Counted from the stretch's first letter, positions 29,454 to 39,237 are shown. The stretch: DNA of 64,000 bases from an uncultured Eubacterium sp. (GCA_947385775.1 CANDMI010000008.1:1-64000); one strand, 5' to 3'. Translations and numbers: made by a program. Notes: generated by a model not told the origin, from the sequence alone.

Positions 29454-29600
29454 AGTGTATCCTGTCAGTGAGTTTCTTTCTCTATGCGATTAGGAAAGTT
29501 CGTTTACATCTGTTATTTTCTGTATCGGAACTTTTTGTGCGAGGAGGATATTTTTAATAGGGTACAGATATGTCCTAAAAATAGATTAAAGGAGGATAGG

Positions 29601-30884
29601 ATGATTCATAGGATTAAGAAAATAGGGGTTATATGTTGTTTGCCGATGATTTTGTTTGTATTAGGCGCAAATTTGGAATCAATTCGGGCAGACGGAAAAA
29701 TGATATCATATATTACTGGGGTGGATACGAGGGTTGGTTCTGGAACTATAAAAGCGGACGGAAAGGATAAAACGAACGTATGCGCTATGGTAGTGGGGGT
29801 CGATCGTAATGGCAACCAGACATATATGGGGCCGGATGAGGGAGTTCGCGTGAAATTTGAGACATCCGCAGGCACTCTTTCAAATGTCTATTTTAAAAAT
29901 GGAAAATGGTATGCCACGTTAACCAGCACGGTTTTAACAAAAGCACAAAAAGTAACGGTTTCTGCACAAGCCTGGATGCAAGATCAGGGAGGCGAGGAAA
30001 GGGAGGCAGGCAAGTCGACCCATCCTGTTTTGATGGATCCTAATTATAATCCGGATCACAGTGTGGAGATTACGCCTCTTAAGAATGTAGTGCAAATCAA
30101 TCCCAGTATCATAAAAGCAGATGGAAGAGCTACAGCTGAAGTGCGTGCTTATATAGTAGCGGTAGATGGTCTTGGTGATGAGAAGCATCCAGGGCCGGAT
30201 GATGGGTTTAATATGAAGTTTCAATCATCAGCAGGAACTTTTTCAAACCTATATTTTGAAAACGGAGAATGGCATGTTACATTAACCAGCGCGGTTTTAA
30301 AAGAAGCGCAGACAATAGATGTCATGGCAGAAATGTGGTCGGATGGTGGGGAAGAAAAGTCGGCAATGTCGACGGTTAAGATGGATCCAAACTATAATTC
30401 AGATCAAAGCGCCGGTACAGGCACGGATGCAGGAACAGATATAGATCCTAGCGAAAATACGGACAAAGGCGCCGGGGCAAATTCGGGAAATGTTTTAAAA
30501 ACGCCTGATGGTTACTCTTATATCATTTTGTATGGGAATGCGCCGGAATCGGATATGATAGAGGCGAATATGCTGATACCGGAAGACATTCGTGTGACCC
30601 CGGCAAAAAAGACTGTTTTTAAAGGGCAAAAATTCAACATCAACGTTATAGCCGCAGGTGGGAGCGAATTTGACGATCTGACGGAGGAAGAATGGCACGA
30701 CATCTTTGAGCGAAGCATAGACAGTGTTGTGTTCCGTTCCACAAAGTCGAATGTGGCATATGTAAGTGAGACGGGGAAGGTGACAGGACGGAAACAGGGC
30801 AGTGCAGTGATCAAAACGACGATAAACCTTTCCGGTGGAGATTCTGTTACCTATAAAACGAAAGTATATGTAAAAAAGAGATGA
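29601..30884 (+). CDS. Exported invasin-like protein with two Ig-like repeats and a C-terminal BIG2-like domain
   Basis: 427 residues. Signal peptide at residues 1-30 (KKIGVICCLPMILFVLGANL). Two tandem copies of a roughly 100-residue invasin/BIG1-like unit follow, each with IKADG..., PDEG/PDDG, SAGT(L/F)SN(V/L)YF and a MDPNYN end. A Gly/Thr/Asp linker leads to a C-terminal domain of about 110 residues (IPEDIRVTPAKKTVFKGQKF onward) nearly identical to that of the gene at 32929. ATG 29601 follows AAAGGAGGATAGG, so the longer frame from 29484 is not used. No LPXTG or SLH anchor is seen. Probably an extracellular adhesive or structural protein. Confidence 0.8.
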   Translation: MIHRIKKIGVICCLPMILFVLGANLESIRADGKMISYITGVDTRVGSGTIKADGKDKTNVCAMVVGVDRNGNQTYMGPDEGVRVKFETSAGTLSNVYFKNGKWYATLTSTVLTKAQKVTVSAQAWMQDQGGEEREAGKSTHPVLMDPNYNPDHSVEITPLKNVVQINPSIIKADGRATAEVRAYIVAVDGLGDEKHPGPDDGFNMKFQSSAGTFSNLYFENGEWHVTLTSAVLKEAQTIDVMAEMWSDGGEEKSAMSTVKMDPNYNSDQSAGTGTDAGTDIDPSENTDKGAGANSGNVLKTPDGYSYIILYGNAPESDMIEANMLIPEDIRVTPAKKTVFKGQKFNINVIAAGGSEFDDLTEEEWHDIFERSIDSVVFRSTKSNVAYVSETGKVTGRKQGSAVIKTTINLSGGDSVTYKTKVYVKKR

Positions 30885-30913
30885 ACTAGGAAAGAAAATA
30901 ATTACATATATAA

Positions 30914-32833
30914 ATGAAATTGCGATCAGTATGGACAGGGATGAATTTAATGAGAAAAAGATATGTTGCAGTGGTTGCAGTAATAGCGGCGCTGCTTATG
31001 ATGACAGCAGAGTTTAAGGCGGGGACTAATGTGGACTATACAAGCAAGGATTACACAAGTCCGGTAAAAGTGTTTGAAAACGCGAAGTCAATTAATCTTG
31101 GAGGCAGTCATAATGGGGCGGTGACGGAGGATGCAACACTGTATATGTGGGGTTCTAACAGCGATGGCCAGCTTGGAGATGGCATGTGGCGGGATCGTGG
31201 CAAGCCAGTAAAAGTCCTGGAAAACATTCAGACATTCAGTATGGCAGATGGTTATAGCGGGGCGGTAACGAAGGATGGAATCCTGTATATGTGGGGCAGA
31301 AATATGGAAGGCCAGCTTGGGGATGGCACGCATGAGAATCGTCGCAGTCCGGTGAAAGTATTGGAAAATGTTCAGTCGATCCGTTTGCTAGAGGATTACA
31401 GCGGAGCGGTAACAAAGGATGGAACCTTATATATGTGGGGCAAAAACAGTAAGGGTCAGCTCGGAGACGGCACATGTGAGGATCATAACAGTCCGGTGAA
31501 GGTTCTGGAAAATGTCCGGTCGATCCGTTTGCGAGGGGACCGCAGCGGAGCCGTGACAGAGGATGGGACTTTGTATATGTGGGGACATAATTTTGCCGGC
31601 GCGCTTGGGGATGGCACATAGGAAGATCGCAACAGTCCAGTGAAAGTGTTGGAAAATGTCCAGTCATTCAGTTTGGGACTGTATCACAGCGCAGCGGTCA
31701 CAAAGGATGGGATTTTATACATGTGGGGAAATATTACCAGTCCCGGTAAAATAATTATGGATGGTGTGACTAAGTATGTATTTGCATCTTACCCTAATCC
31801 AGTGAAAGTGTTGGAAAATGTCCAGTCAGTTAATTTGGGAGAGGGGCATAGCGCGGCGGTGACAAAGGATGGGGTTCTTTATGTGTGGGGAGATAATAAA
31901 TATGGTCAGGTAGGGAACGGTGCAAACGAAGAGTGTTTAAATGTTGAAGGAAGGCCGGTTAAGGTGTTGGAAAATGTCCAGTCAGTCAGCTTGGGATGGT
32001 ATCACAGCGCAGCGGTGACAAAGGATGGGGCTCTTTATATGTGGGGCAGAAATGACCGTGGCCAACTGGGAGACGGTACACGCCAGGCGCGTAACATCCC
32101 GTTGAAAGTTCTGGAACATGTCCAGGAAGTCAGATTAGATTATAATCGCAGTGAAGCAATGACGGAGGATGGGAGTGTGTATATGTGGGGAGCTAACTTG
32201 TGTGACACAGATGATAACGATATCGTCATTGAGCCAAGTAATCCGTCGCCTCCAAAGTTATCTCAGAAAATTACATTTCACACATCTGCCATAAAAAAAG
32301 GAAAAGTTATTTATGGCGCGTCATTTTCGTTAAATGCGAAAACGACTGGAAGAGGAAAGCTGGTTTATAAAAGCAGTAACGCTAAAGTTTTGTCTATAAA
32401 TGCCAAAGGGAAAGTAACCGTAAAAGGATATGGGCCGGCATATATCCAGATCAAAGCTATGGGCGGGGATGGGTATAAGGCTGCCGTCCGCAAGATCAAG
32501 CTGACCGCAATACCCAAACAGGGGAAGGTTACAAAAGCGAAGTTGGAAAATGGCGCCATCCGTTTCCAATGGAAAGCGGAAAAATCGGCGGATGGTTATG
32601 AATATGCAGCTGCGTATAATCCGAAATTTTCAGGGCAGAGCCGGAAAAAGACGAAGAAAACAGGGATAGTTTTGACGAAATACAAAACAGGCACGAAAAA
32701 GATGTTTTTGAAAGTCAGGGTTTACAAAAAGATAGGAAAGAAGGCGTATTACGGAAGTTGGAGCAAGCCACGGTGGGTTAAGCTGAAAAAAGGCAGAAAA
32801 GCCGGGCAAACGTCCTATTCCGTTGTTGGTTAG
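30914..32833 (+). pseudogene. RCC1-repeat exported protein split by an in-frame TAG
   Basis: One reading frame of 640 codons interrupted only by TAG at 31619-31621. The first part has a signal peptide (KRYVAVVAVIAALLMMTAEF) and four RCC1-like repeats; the second has four more, then a BIG2-like and an Fn3-like region with a lysine-rich end. Each repeat reads PVKVLENVQS...HSAAVTKDG.LYMWG...GQLGDGT. At the stop, repeat four ends GDGT-stop-EDRNS, where sister repeats have GDGTCEDHNS, so a Cys- or His-like codon became TAG. TAG is a normal stop elsewhere (lepA), so recoding is unlikely. The exact start (ATG 30914, 30941 or 30950) is uncertain. GTG 31640 could restart translation but without a signal peptide. 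Confidence 0.75.
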
Positions 32834-32928
32834 CGTTGGCTTCAGATCAAGTCAAATTATGGTAGAAACGCGCAGAGCAGGCAGCTCAACGTGTTTTTAT
32901 AAATTATAATTAAGGAGGATATGATATC

Positions 32929-33444
32929 ATGAAAAAGAAAATTGTAGCAGTATTGTTGGCTTCTATCGTGTGTGCCCTTCCGGCAGCTGAAATTGTGCAG
33001 GCATACGGGAACACAGGCTATGTGAAAAGCGCTGGCATGTCAGAAGACGATTGGGCAGGAGACGGCTGGGATGAGGACCCGGATACAGATTATGAGTTAG
33101 ATCCGGATCCGGACATTATAGAAGCGAACACATTGATACCGGAGGATCTTCGAGTAACCCCTGCGAAAAAGACCGTTTTTAAAGGCCAGAAATTTGACAT
33201 CAGGGTCGTTGCAGCTGGCGGCAGTGAATTTGATGACCTGACGGAAGAAGAATGGTACGATATTTATGAGCGGAGCGTAGAAAGCGTCGTATTCCGTTCT
33301 ACAAAGTCAAATGTTGCATATGTAAACAGGAACGGAAGGGTGACAGCTCGGAAACGAGGAAGCGCAGTGATCAAAACAACGATAAACCTTTCCAGTGGAG
33401 ATTCTGTCACATTTAAAACAAAAGTGTATGTAAAAAAGATATAG
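32929..33444 (+). CDS. Small exported protein with a BIG2-like domain
   Basis: 171 residues: signal peptide (KKKIVAVLLASIVCALPAAE), an acidic Asp/Glu/Pro segment (residues 39-65), then a domain of about 105 residues. That domain matches the C-terminus of the protein at 29601 almost residue for residue (TPAKKTVFKGQKF, GGSEFDDLTEEEW, STKSNVAYV, RGSAVIKTTINLS). AAGGAGGATATG precedes the start. A paralogue by domain duplication; binding partner unknown. Confidence 0.8.
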   Translation: MKKKIVAVLLASIVCALPAAEIVQAYGNTGYVKSAGMSEDDWAGDGWDEDPDTDYELDPDPDIIEANTLIPEDLRVTPAKKTVFKGQKFDIRVVAAGGSEFDDLTEEEWYDIYERSVESVVFRSTKSNVAYVNRNGRVTARKRGSAVIKTTINLSSGDSVTFKTKVYVKKI

Positions 33445-33548
33445 TTCAGAAATTTATGCTTTCAAATTACCATCAAGATTGAAATAAACTGGTTTTCAGT
33501 CTTGACGGGGATTTGGAAATAAAAAATGGCCATCAGGAGGAAATAAAA

Positions 33549-35024
33549 ATGGGAAGATATCGAAAATCCTTCACGTTAATAAAAGCCAGTATAAGAACGA
33601 TTTTTTATTGCGCTTTGATTTTTATCTCAATCATGTTTATAAACCAAAAGAGAGCATATGCGGCGGCAGTTCCATCTGTTACCTATCAGGCGCATAGTCA
33701 GAACTACGGCTGGCTTAGTTTGGTGAGAGATGGAGCTACGGCAGGTACGATTGACCAGTCCATGCGGCTGGAGGCGCTAAAGATTAATTTAAAGAGCGGC
33801 AATTCGAGCATGGTAAGTTATCGCGCCCATGTGGCGGATATTGGCTGGCAGGCATGGAAAAAATCAGGCCAGCTGGCTGGGACGACAGACCAGGGCAGGA
33901 GAATTGAAGCCATGCAGATTAAGCTGACAGGAGCTTATGCAAGGCGATATGATATTTATTACCGTGTGCATGTAGCATATAAGGGTTGGTTAGGCTGGGC
34001 AAAAAATGGAGCCACAGCAGGGTCTACGGGGATAGCCTTGCGGGCGGAGGCAATCCAGATAAAATTGGTCAAAAAAGGCGAGAAAATCTCCTCTGGAGGG
34101 CCCGCCAGTCTGTCAATGCCTCCTTTGACTTATCGTTCGCATGTGCAGTATATTGGCTGGCAAGGAGCTGTGAGCGCTGGTAAGACGGCAGGCACCACAA
34201 GCCAGGGGCTGCGTATGGAAGCTTTGCAAATCAGTTTAAAGAACTTTGATAAAAAAAGTGGGGTTACCTATCGCGCCCATGTAGCGGATATTGGCTGGCA
34301 AGGCTGGAAAGATAGTGGTCAGACGGCTGGCACAACAGATCAGAGCAAAGCGATGGAAGCTGTTCAGATAAATTTATCAAATGGCATGGGAAATTTTTTT
34401 GACATTTATTACAGACTGCATGTGAAAAACTATGGTTGGCTGGGATGGGCCAAGAATGGAGATTCGGCTGGGACAACAGGCGGCGGCGTCCAGGCGGAAG
34501 CAATCCAGATTCAGTTAGTGGCAAAAGGCGAGGCATTCAATACAGGAAATATGAAAGCGTTTTATGATCTTTCCACAAGCAACACCCAGACAAAAACCAG
34601 TGATGGATCAGTTTCTAATATGCCATCAAAAGATTATAGCGGTGCAGGATGCGTGTCATGGGTAAAAGATCGTGTAAAACAGATTGGAATTACATTGCCA
34701 GGCACAGGATTAAATTCCTATGGTTTATATGGGGCGTCTGCATATTGGACAAATTTGCCATCAAGATACACCAGAAGCGGCACGCCGTCAGTTAATGCGC
34801 TGGCAATATGGAAATACGCTGGAAACGCAAGTTATAGGAATTATGGACATGTTGCTTTTGTTGAAAAAATAGAGGGAGATAACATTACGCTTAGCGAAGG
34901 AGGCGTTTCGAGCAGATATACTTTAGCGAATTGTAGAGGTGTGCGTTCTGTTACGATAAACAAAAATCAAATAGGAACTTTAGGTGGATGTTCTGAATTT
35001 TTAGGGTATGTTTATTTAAAATAA
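33549..35024 (+). CDS. Cell-wall hydrolase with six ChW repeats and a CHAP domain
   Basis: 491 residues. Signal sequence at residues 13-38, then six clostridial hydrophobic (ChW) repeats of the form YRAHVADIGWQ.W...G..AGTT....R.EA.QI.L, arranged as two sets of three, each set ending in a lower-tryptophan copy. The C-terminal 130 residues form a CHAP amidase/endopeptidase domain with the catalytic Cys in GAGCVSWVKDR and His in YGHVAFVEKI. It is expected to cleave peptidoglycan peptides while the repeats bind the surface. Start after GGAGG (33535-33540 region), not the upstream ATG 33513. Confidence 0.87.
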   Translation: MGRYRKSFTLIKASIRTIFYCALIFISIMFINQKRAYAAAVPSVTYQAHSQNYGWLSLVRDGATAGTIDQSMRLEALKINLKSGNSSMVSYRAHVADIGWQAWKKSGQLAGTTDQGRRIEAMQIKLTGAYARRYDIYYRVHVAYKGWLGWAKNGATAGSTGIALRAEAIQIKLVKKGEKISSGGPASLSMPPLTYRSHVQYIGWQGAVSAGKTAGTTSQGLRMEALQISLKNFDKKSGVTYRAHVADIGWQGWKDSGQTAGTTDQSKAMEAVQINLSNGMGNFFDIYYRLHVKNYGWLGWAKNGDSAGTTGGGVQAEAIQIQLVAKGEAFNTGNMKAFYDLSTSNTQTKTSDGSVSNMPSKDYSGAGCVSWVKDRVKQIGITLPGTGLNSYGLYGASAYWTNLPSRYTRSGTPSVNALAIWKYAGNASYRNYGHVAFVEKIEGDNITLSEGGVSSRYTLANCRGVRSVTINKNQIGTLGGCSEFLGYVYLK

Positions 35025-35055
35025 TGTTACATATTGTGTAAGTTTGTATGTAAAA

Positions 35056-35106
35056 AAGAAGCCCTTGGCATTCTGTTTGTTAACAGCGAAATGCTTTGGG
35101 CTTCTT
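35056..35106. terminator. Bidirectional terminator between the CHAP gene and pyrI
   Basis: AAGAAGCCC (35056-35064) pairs with GGGCTTCTT (35098-35106), with further pairing inside. On the - strand the stem is followed by a run of T (complement of AAAAAA at 35052-35057), so it ends pyrBI well; on the + strand TTAAATT follows. Confidence 0.7.
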
Positions 35107-35197
35107 AAATTAGATTCAATTTTTCGTTGTTTCGGCTCTTTTTCGTATATTTTTGTCCTTGCAAACATGGAGTGAGTTATGGCGTGTAAAAGCCCGC

Positions 35198-35641
35198 CTA
35201 CCAGATCCGTTTCCGTTTCCCCTTAAACTTCGTTTCACAATACTTACACCGGTAAATCTCTTTTTCCGAATCCGTCAGCACAAAAATCTGATCCAGCTCC
35301 TGTTCGATGGACGTAATGCACCGCGGGTTTTTGCAGCGGATGACGTTTACGATTTCTTTCGGAAGCGACAGCTTGCGTTTTTCTACAATATTGTCATTTT
35401 GTATGATATTTACCGTAATATTGTGGTCGATAAACCCTAAAATATCCAGATCCAGATTGTCGATCGGGCATTCCACTTTGATAATGTCTTTTTTTCCCAT
35501 TTTGTTGCTGCGCGCGTTTTTGATGATGGCAACGCAGCAGTCGAGCCGTTCCAGCTTCAGATCATGGTAGATCTGCATACTCATGCCTGCCTGGATATGG
35601 TCTAGGACAACCCCCTCCTGGACGCCGCTGATGTTTAACAT
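35198..35641 (-). CDS. pyrI: Aspartate carbamoyltransferase regulatory chain
   Basis: 147 residues. The N-terminal nucleotide-binding part (VLDHIQAGMSMQIY) is followed by a zinc domain with CKNPRC and CKYC, the four cysteines that contact the catalytic chain. It gives allosteric control by nucleotides. The gene follows pyrB by 18 bp in the same transcript. Confidence 0.95.
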   Translation of the reverse strand: MLNISGVQEGVVLDHIQAGMSMQIYHDLKLERLDCCVAIIKNARSNKMGKKDIIKVECPIDNLDLDILGFIDHNITVNIIQNDNIVEKRKLSLPKEIVNVIRCKNPRCITSIEQELDQIFVLTDSEKEIYRCKYCETKFKGKRKRIW

Positions 35642-35659
35642 ATGTAATACCTCCTGTTC

Positions 35660-36580
35660 TTAATCAATATGGATATCAAGCAGTGTTAAAATAAGCGCCA
35701 TGCGGACGTAAACGCCGTAACGGGCCTGTTTAAAGTAGACAGCCCTAGGATCGTCGTCCACTTCGGTTGAAATTTCATTGACGCGCGGAAGCGGATGAAG
35801 CACGAGCATGTCTTTTGGCGCAAGCTTCATTTTTGCCTTGTCCAGAATGTAGAAATCCTTCATGCGGATATAATCTTCTTCATTAAAGAAGCGCTCCCTT
35901 TGCACACGGGTCATATATAATAAATCCAGGTCTGTGATCGCATCCTCCAAACGCTCTACCTCCTGGTACGGGATGTGGTTTACATCCAGCACATCTTCCC
36001 GGATGTAGCCAGGTATGCGCAGCTCTTCCGGTGATATTAAGATAAATTCTACGCCTGGGTAACGGATTAAAGCATGGATCAAAGAATGGACGGTGCGCCC
36101 GAATTTTAAATCACCGCACAGGCCGACTTTTAAGTTATCAAAACGGCCCTTGAGAGAATAGATGGTTAACAGGTCAGTGAGTGTCTGCGTTGGATGCTGA
36201 TGGCCGCCGTCTCCGGCGTTGATGACTGGAATAGAAGCGTGGCTGCTTGCTACAAGCGCGGCCCCTTCCTTTGGATGGCGGATTGCGCAGATGTCGGCAT
36301 AACAGGAAATAACGCGTATCGTATCGGATACGCTTTCGCCTTTGGCTGCGGAGCTGCTGTCTGCGCTGGAAAAGCCAAGCACGCTGCCGCCTAAATTCAG
36401 CATAGCGGCTTCAAAGCTAAGCCTTGTGCGCGTGCTCGGTTCGTAAAAACAGGTGGCAAGCTTTTTACCCTCACATGCATGGGCGTATTTATCTGGATTC
36501 GCTTCAATGTCATTTGCAAGCTTTAACAGGGAATAGAGTTCAGATACTGTAAAGTCCAACGGATTGAGTAGATGCTTCAT
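35660..36580 (-). CDS. pyrB: Aspartate carbamoyltransferase catalytic chain
   Basis: 306 residues, full length. The carbamoyl phosphate site [16 protein letters not shown] and the [12 protein letters not shown] and LHPLPRV motifs are intact. It makes carbamoyl aspartate in pyrimidine synthesis. ATAAGGAGGTC precedes the start. The leader is only about 25 bp, too short for a PyrR attenuator. Confidence 0.97.
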   Translation of the reverse strand: MKHLLNPLDFTVSELYSLLKLANDIEANPDKYAHACEGKKLATCFYEPSTRTRLSFEAAMLNLGGSVLGFSSADSSSAAKGESVSDTIRVISCYADICAIRHPKEGAALVASSHASIPVINAGDGGHQHPTQTLTDLLTIYSLKGRFDNLKVGLCGDLKFGRTVHSLIHALIRYPGVEFILISPEELRIPGYIREDVLDVNHIPYQEVERLEDAITDLDLLYMTRVQRERFFNEEDYIRMKDFYILDKAKMKLAPKDMLVLHPLPRVNEISTEVDDDPRAVYFKQARYGVYVRMALILTLLDIHID

Positions 36581-36610
36581 AGTGACCTCCTTATGATTTG
36601 CTTGTCTACC

Positions 36611-36639
36611 ATCATATAATATCAGGCGCTAAATTTCAA
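36611..36639 (-). promoter_or_regulatory. Promoter of pyrBI
   Basis: On the - strand, TTGAAA (36639-36634), 17 bp, TATGAT (36616-36611). The -35 box overlaps the stop codon of the upstream CmpB-type gene. Confidence 0.68.
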
Positions 36640-37049
36640 GACTGAAAAAATGAATTTCCATTGGCAATATTCAGAATCTTTTCAAAGGTAAGCCCGGCGC
36701 ACATCCAAAGGGGCGCGTAATCTAAGCGGATCAGCCCGTTGACGTTGGCTTTTGCGCGGCTGTAATCCCATGGGCACATTTTGTGTTTTTTCAAAAAGCT
36801 GCCGCTGATATATTCCCCGGTAAAAATACCGATGCTGTAAATGGCGCCGCGAAGCACAGCCGGCGCTTTTTTCAGATAACGGGACGCCGGGGAAATAACC
36901 GCCGCCATGCCGTAGATAGGGAACATCCAAAGGGATGTCTGCCCCATCAGCCGTTTGTCTTTTTTAAAGATGCTTCCGGTGGAGGTGAATATGATCTCCA
37001 TACACCACCCGGTCAGTCCGCAGATGAAAAAATTTTGTATTTGCTTCAT
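36636..37049 (-). CDS. CmpB-type putative ABC transporter membrane protein
   Basis: 137 residues, mostly hydrophobic with about four membrane helices. The sequence fits the ABC_trans_CmpB family (FFICGLTGWCMEIIFTS, SLWMFPIYGMAA, EYISGSFLK, CPWDYS). The family is widespread in Firmicutes and its function is not established. The ribosome site is poor. No ATPase partner is adjacent. Confidence 0.75.
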   Translation of the reverse strand: MKQIQNFFICGLTGWCMEIIFTSTGSIFKKDKRLMGQTSLWMFPIYGMAAVISPASRYLKKAPAVLRGAIYSIGIFTGEYISGSFLKKHKMCPWDYSRAKANVNGLIRLDYAPLWMCAGLTFEKILNIANGNSFFQS

Positions 37050-37160
37050 GAAGATAGGATGTGCAGGGAATGGGGGTTTTATGCAAAAAAATTGCCATGC
37101 GCTGTGCGGAATGCTTAAAATTTAGCCTGGAGCGTGTCCGAACAATCATTCCCGCCATCT

Positions 37161-37598
37161 ATGAAAATTACGAGCAGCGGTATTATAAACGGGGTGATCC
37201 AGCCCCAATATGGAGGGCGCGGGACGCAGTTCAATGAAAACGGCGTTCCGACCTATTCCCTTCCATTTACGGTGGAGGACGCGCCGCAGGGAACCGTGTC
37301 GATCGCCATTGTTTTAGAGGACAAGGACGCATACCCGGTCACAAAGGGATTTGCATGGATACACTGGCTTGCGGCAAACATAACCCGTTTTGAGGTGAAG
37401 GAAAATGAGAGCCAGGCAGCGGATGATTTTGTGCAGGGCAGAAACAGCTGGACGAGCATACAAGGCGGGGAGCAGTCTTTAGAGCTGTCTTGTTATTATG
37501 GCGGGATGACGCCGCCGGATAAACCGCACATATATGAACTTCACGTATATGCTTTGGATAAAATGCTGGATCTGGAGCGGGGCTTTTTGTTGAGATAG
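37161..37598 (+). CDS. YbhB/PEBP-family protein with a shortened C-terminus
   Basis: About 145 residues of the phosphatidylethanolamine-binding/Raf-kinase-inhibitor-like family (KITSSGIINGVI, YSLPFTVEDAPQGTVSIAIVLEDKDA, FAWIHWLAANI, HIYELHVYALD). Family members usually continue for about 20 more residues after LDL.RGF; this one ends in LLR and stops, so the last helix is missing. GTG 37134 would add nine residues. Gene loss or loose ends are common in the next 5 kb, which supports truncation by rearrangement. Confidence 0.72.
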   Translation: MKITSSGIINGVIQPQYGGRGTQFNENGVPTYSLPFTVEDAPQGTVSIAIVLEDKDAYPVTKGFAWIHWLAANITRFEVKENESQAADDFVQGRNSWTSIQGGEQSLELSCYYGGMTPPDKPHIYELHVYALDKMLDLERGFLLR

Positions 37599-37670
37599 CG
37601 AAAGGGGCTTTTCTTTCTGAAAAAAAGAAAAGGGCGTTTTTACATGATACTGAAAATAGCGCTGATTCTA

Positions 37671-38379
37671 TCATTGCTGCCAGTTTCCGCGAACGGCTTC
37701 AACTTCAGCCCTGTCATATCCGCAAAAATCTACGATTTGTTCCACGCTCTTTCCTTTTTCAAGAATGCGCCTAATGTCTTCTCTCCTTCTTTCGCATTTA
37801 CCTTGCTCGATACCCTGCTTTTTGCCTTGTTCGATGCCGCGCTGTTCCGCTTCGAATAAAAACTGGTTATGGTCGCGGATGGCTTTTTCGCGCGCTTCAT
37901 ATTCAAGCCGCTTTTGTTTGTCCTGGCTGATGACTTGGAGATGGTCATAGGCGCTCTTGATATAAGGATCTTTTTCAGCGATCATGTCAAACTCCTCCTT
38001 TTGCTCTGCATTGATGAATTTCGCCCACAGCTCAATGCCGCTGCATTCGTCCCGAAGCCCTTTGGAGAGCTTTGGAAGTTCAATCACATGGAATTCTATT
38101 TTGTCCGTGTACAGGAAATGCCGCGTGTCCTCTAAGATATGAAAACGCGAGTAAAACTCTGTTTCATTTTCAAAAAGGATAAAATCCAGTATGCTGACGC
38201 TGACGCATTTTTGCAGAGCGTCATATTTTTGTCCTTTTTCAATCCAATATCCGCGTTTCTTTAATATTCTCCGGATCTAAGCCCAGCACAGCGGACAGGA
38301 ATCCGACGCGAGCTTTTTCATCTTCCATGATTTCTTTGAAAGCGAAATCGATTTTGGGTTTCATTAAAAAATTATCCAT
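37671..38379 (-). pseudogene. Broken Rpn/PD-(D/E)XK family nuclease-transposase gene
   Basis: From ATG 38379 (- strand) 46 codons read MDNFLMKPKIDFAFKEIMED... and end RILD-stop at 38239, the usual N-terminus of this family. The frame then shifts and resumes with SVSILDFILFENE...HVIELPKLSKG through the C-terminal coiled, Glu-Gln rich tail (RGIEQGKKQGIEQGK) to 37671. The nuclease core with the catalytic D and ExK is deleted, so the gene is inactive. A promoter is still visible at 38578-38607. Confidence 0.75.
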
Positions 38380-38577
38380 CAAAAATCTGTGTGTTCCTTT
38401 CTTTTTCAAATGATGTTTTTATTGTCCTGCCGTGCTATGGTTGTTTGCGAGCTTACTGGGAGTCTGCGTATTGCATTTCGTATCCGTTCCATGATAATGG
38501 ATGTTTGAATACGCCGTTTGCTTTGAGGTTTCGTTTGCCTTTTGTTTTGTTGGTTAATGTTTCATCGGATTAATAGC

Positions 38578-38607
38578 AGTATACATTATTTATTTGTTAG
38601 ATGTCAA
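38578..38607 (-). promoter_or_regulatory. Promoter facing the Rpn pseudogene
   Basis: On the - strand, TTGACA (38607-38602), 18 bp, TATACT (38583-38578), about 200 bp before the pseudogene start. The 252 bp between the pseudogene and the XRE gene contain nothing else I recognise. Confidence 0.5.
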
Positions 38608-38631
38608 TATGAAAGGTACACTATCATGTAT

Positions 38632-38862
38632 TTATTTCTTGTATTCTAAAATATCGCAAGGCTGGCAATCCAGTTTATCACATAAATACATAATTGTATC
38701 TACGGTTACATTCTCATTTTTCACAAGTCTGTTAACCAATGTAGGGGATAAATTAAAAATTTTTTTTAAGTCTTGCTTTTTTATACCTCTCCTTTGCATA
38801 GTTTCCCATAATCTGCTATAAGATATAGAGCCGCTGTATACGTTCTTTCTTTTATCTCCCAT
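38632..38862 (-). CDS. Small XRE-family (Cro/C1) repressor
   Basis: 76 residues, essentially one helix-turn-helix domain (SYSRLWETMQRRGIKKQDLK, then LVNRLVKNENVTVDTIMYLC, ending CQPCDILEY). This YozG/Cro-type layout is common for regulators in mobile elements. AAAAGGAG precedes ATG 38862. A strong promoter with matching dyads lies directly upstream and suggests autorepression. Confidence 0.85.
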   Translation of the reverse strand: MGDKRKNVYSGSISYSRLWETMQRRGIKKQDLKKIFNLSPTLVNRLVKNENVTVDTIMYLCDKLDCQPCDILEYKK

Positions 38863-38892
38863 TTTACAACTCCTTTTATTGATTGTTTCTTT

Positions 38893-38936
38893 ATAATACA
38901 CTTTTATGTATTATTTGTCAAATTGTATTAAATACA
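38893..38936 (-). promoter_or_regulatory. Promoter and dyad operators of the XRE gene
   Basis: On the - strand, TTGACA (38921-38916), 17 bp, TATTAT (38898-38893). Overlapping it are ATAATACA-N6-TGTATTAT (38893-38914) and TGTATT-A-AATACA (38924-38936), both built on the half-site TGTATT/AATACA. These flank and cover the RNA polymerase contacts, as expected for a repressor site. Confidence 0.65.
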
Positions 38937-39130
38937 TCTTTGTGTAATTTTTCTAAAGGAACAGCGTATTTTTTGTATTTTTCATATTTGGATTTATTAC
39001 ACAATAATGTATTGCAGTCTCAACAACGATTATTAAATCAAACAAATACAGAAAATAACATCATCTATTTAAGTGTATAGTTAGAGTGCGTTTGAACTTT
39101 GCCAGTACAGGTGGAAGCGGGAATAAACAA

Positions 39131-39158
39131 TTGAAAATATTAAAGAATCTGTTATAAT
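39131..39158 (+). promoter_or_regulatory. Promoter of kptA
   Basis: TTGAAA (39131-39136), 16-bp spacer, TATAAT (39153-39158); 79 bp to the start codon. A single arm related to the dispersed TTCAAACACGC repeat lies just upstream (39082-39095). Confidence 0.6.
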
Positions 39159-39237
39159 ATAAAAAAATTAAGGGAGTTGCCCATTCCAGTTTTTAAAAGC
39201 TGTTTAGCTGTGCCATTGGGTTAATTAGGAGGACGTT

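Larger units (their letters stand above)
29080..29600. other. 521-bp AT-rich intergenic region with two related hairpins
   Basis: No gene is visible. The stretch separates the malQ region from the exported-protein block. It holds two long perfect hairpins (listed separately) about 180 bp apart and a very AT-rich middle. AAAGGAGGA (29588-29596) at its end serves the next gene. Confidence 0.7.

Noticed and set aside
31619..31621. TAG recoding (suppressor or pyrrolysine) in the RCC1 gene
   Set aside because: TAG ends other certain genes here and no recoding signal or dedicated machinery is visible.
31030..32200. Regular repeats that might suggest a CRISPR array
   Set aside because: The repeats are about 140 bp, diverged and encode RCC1 units; no CRISPR array was seen in the window.
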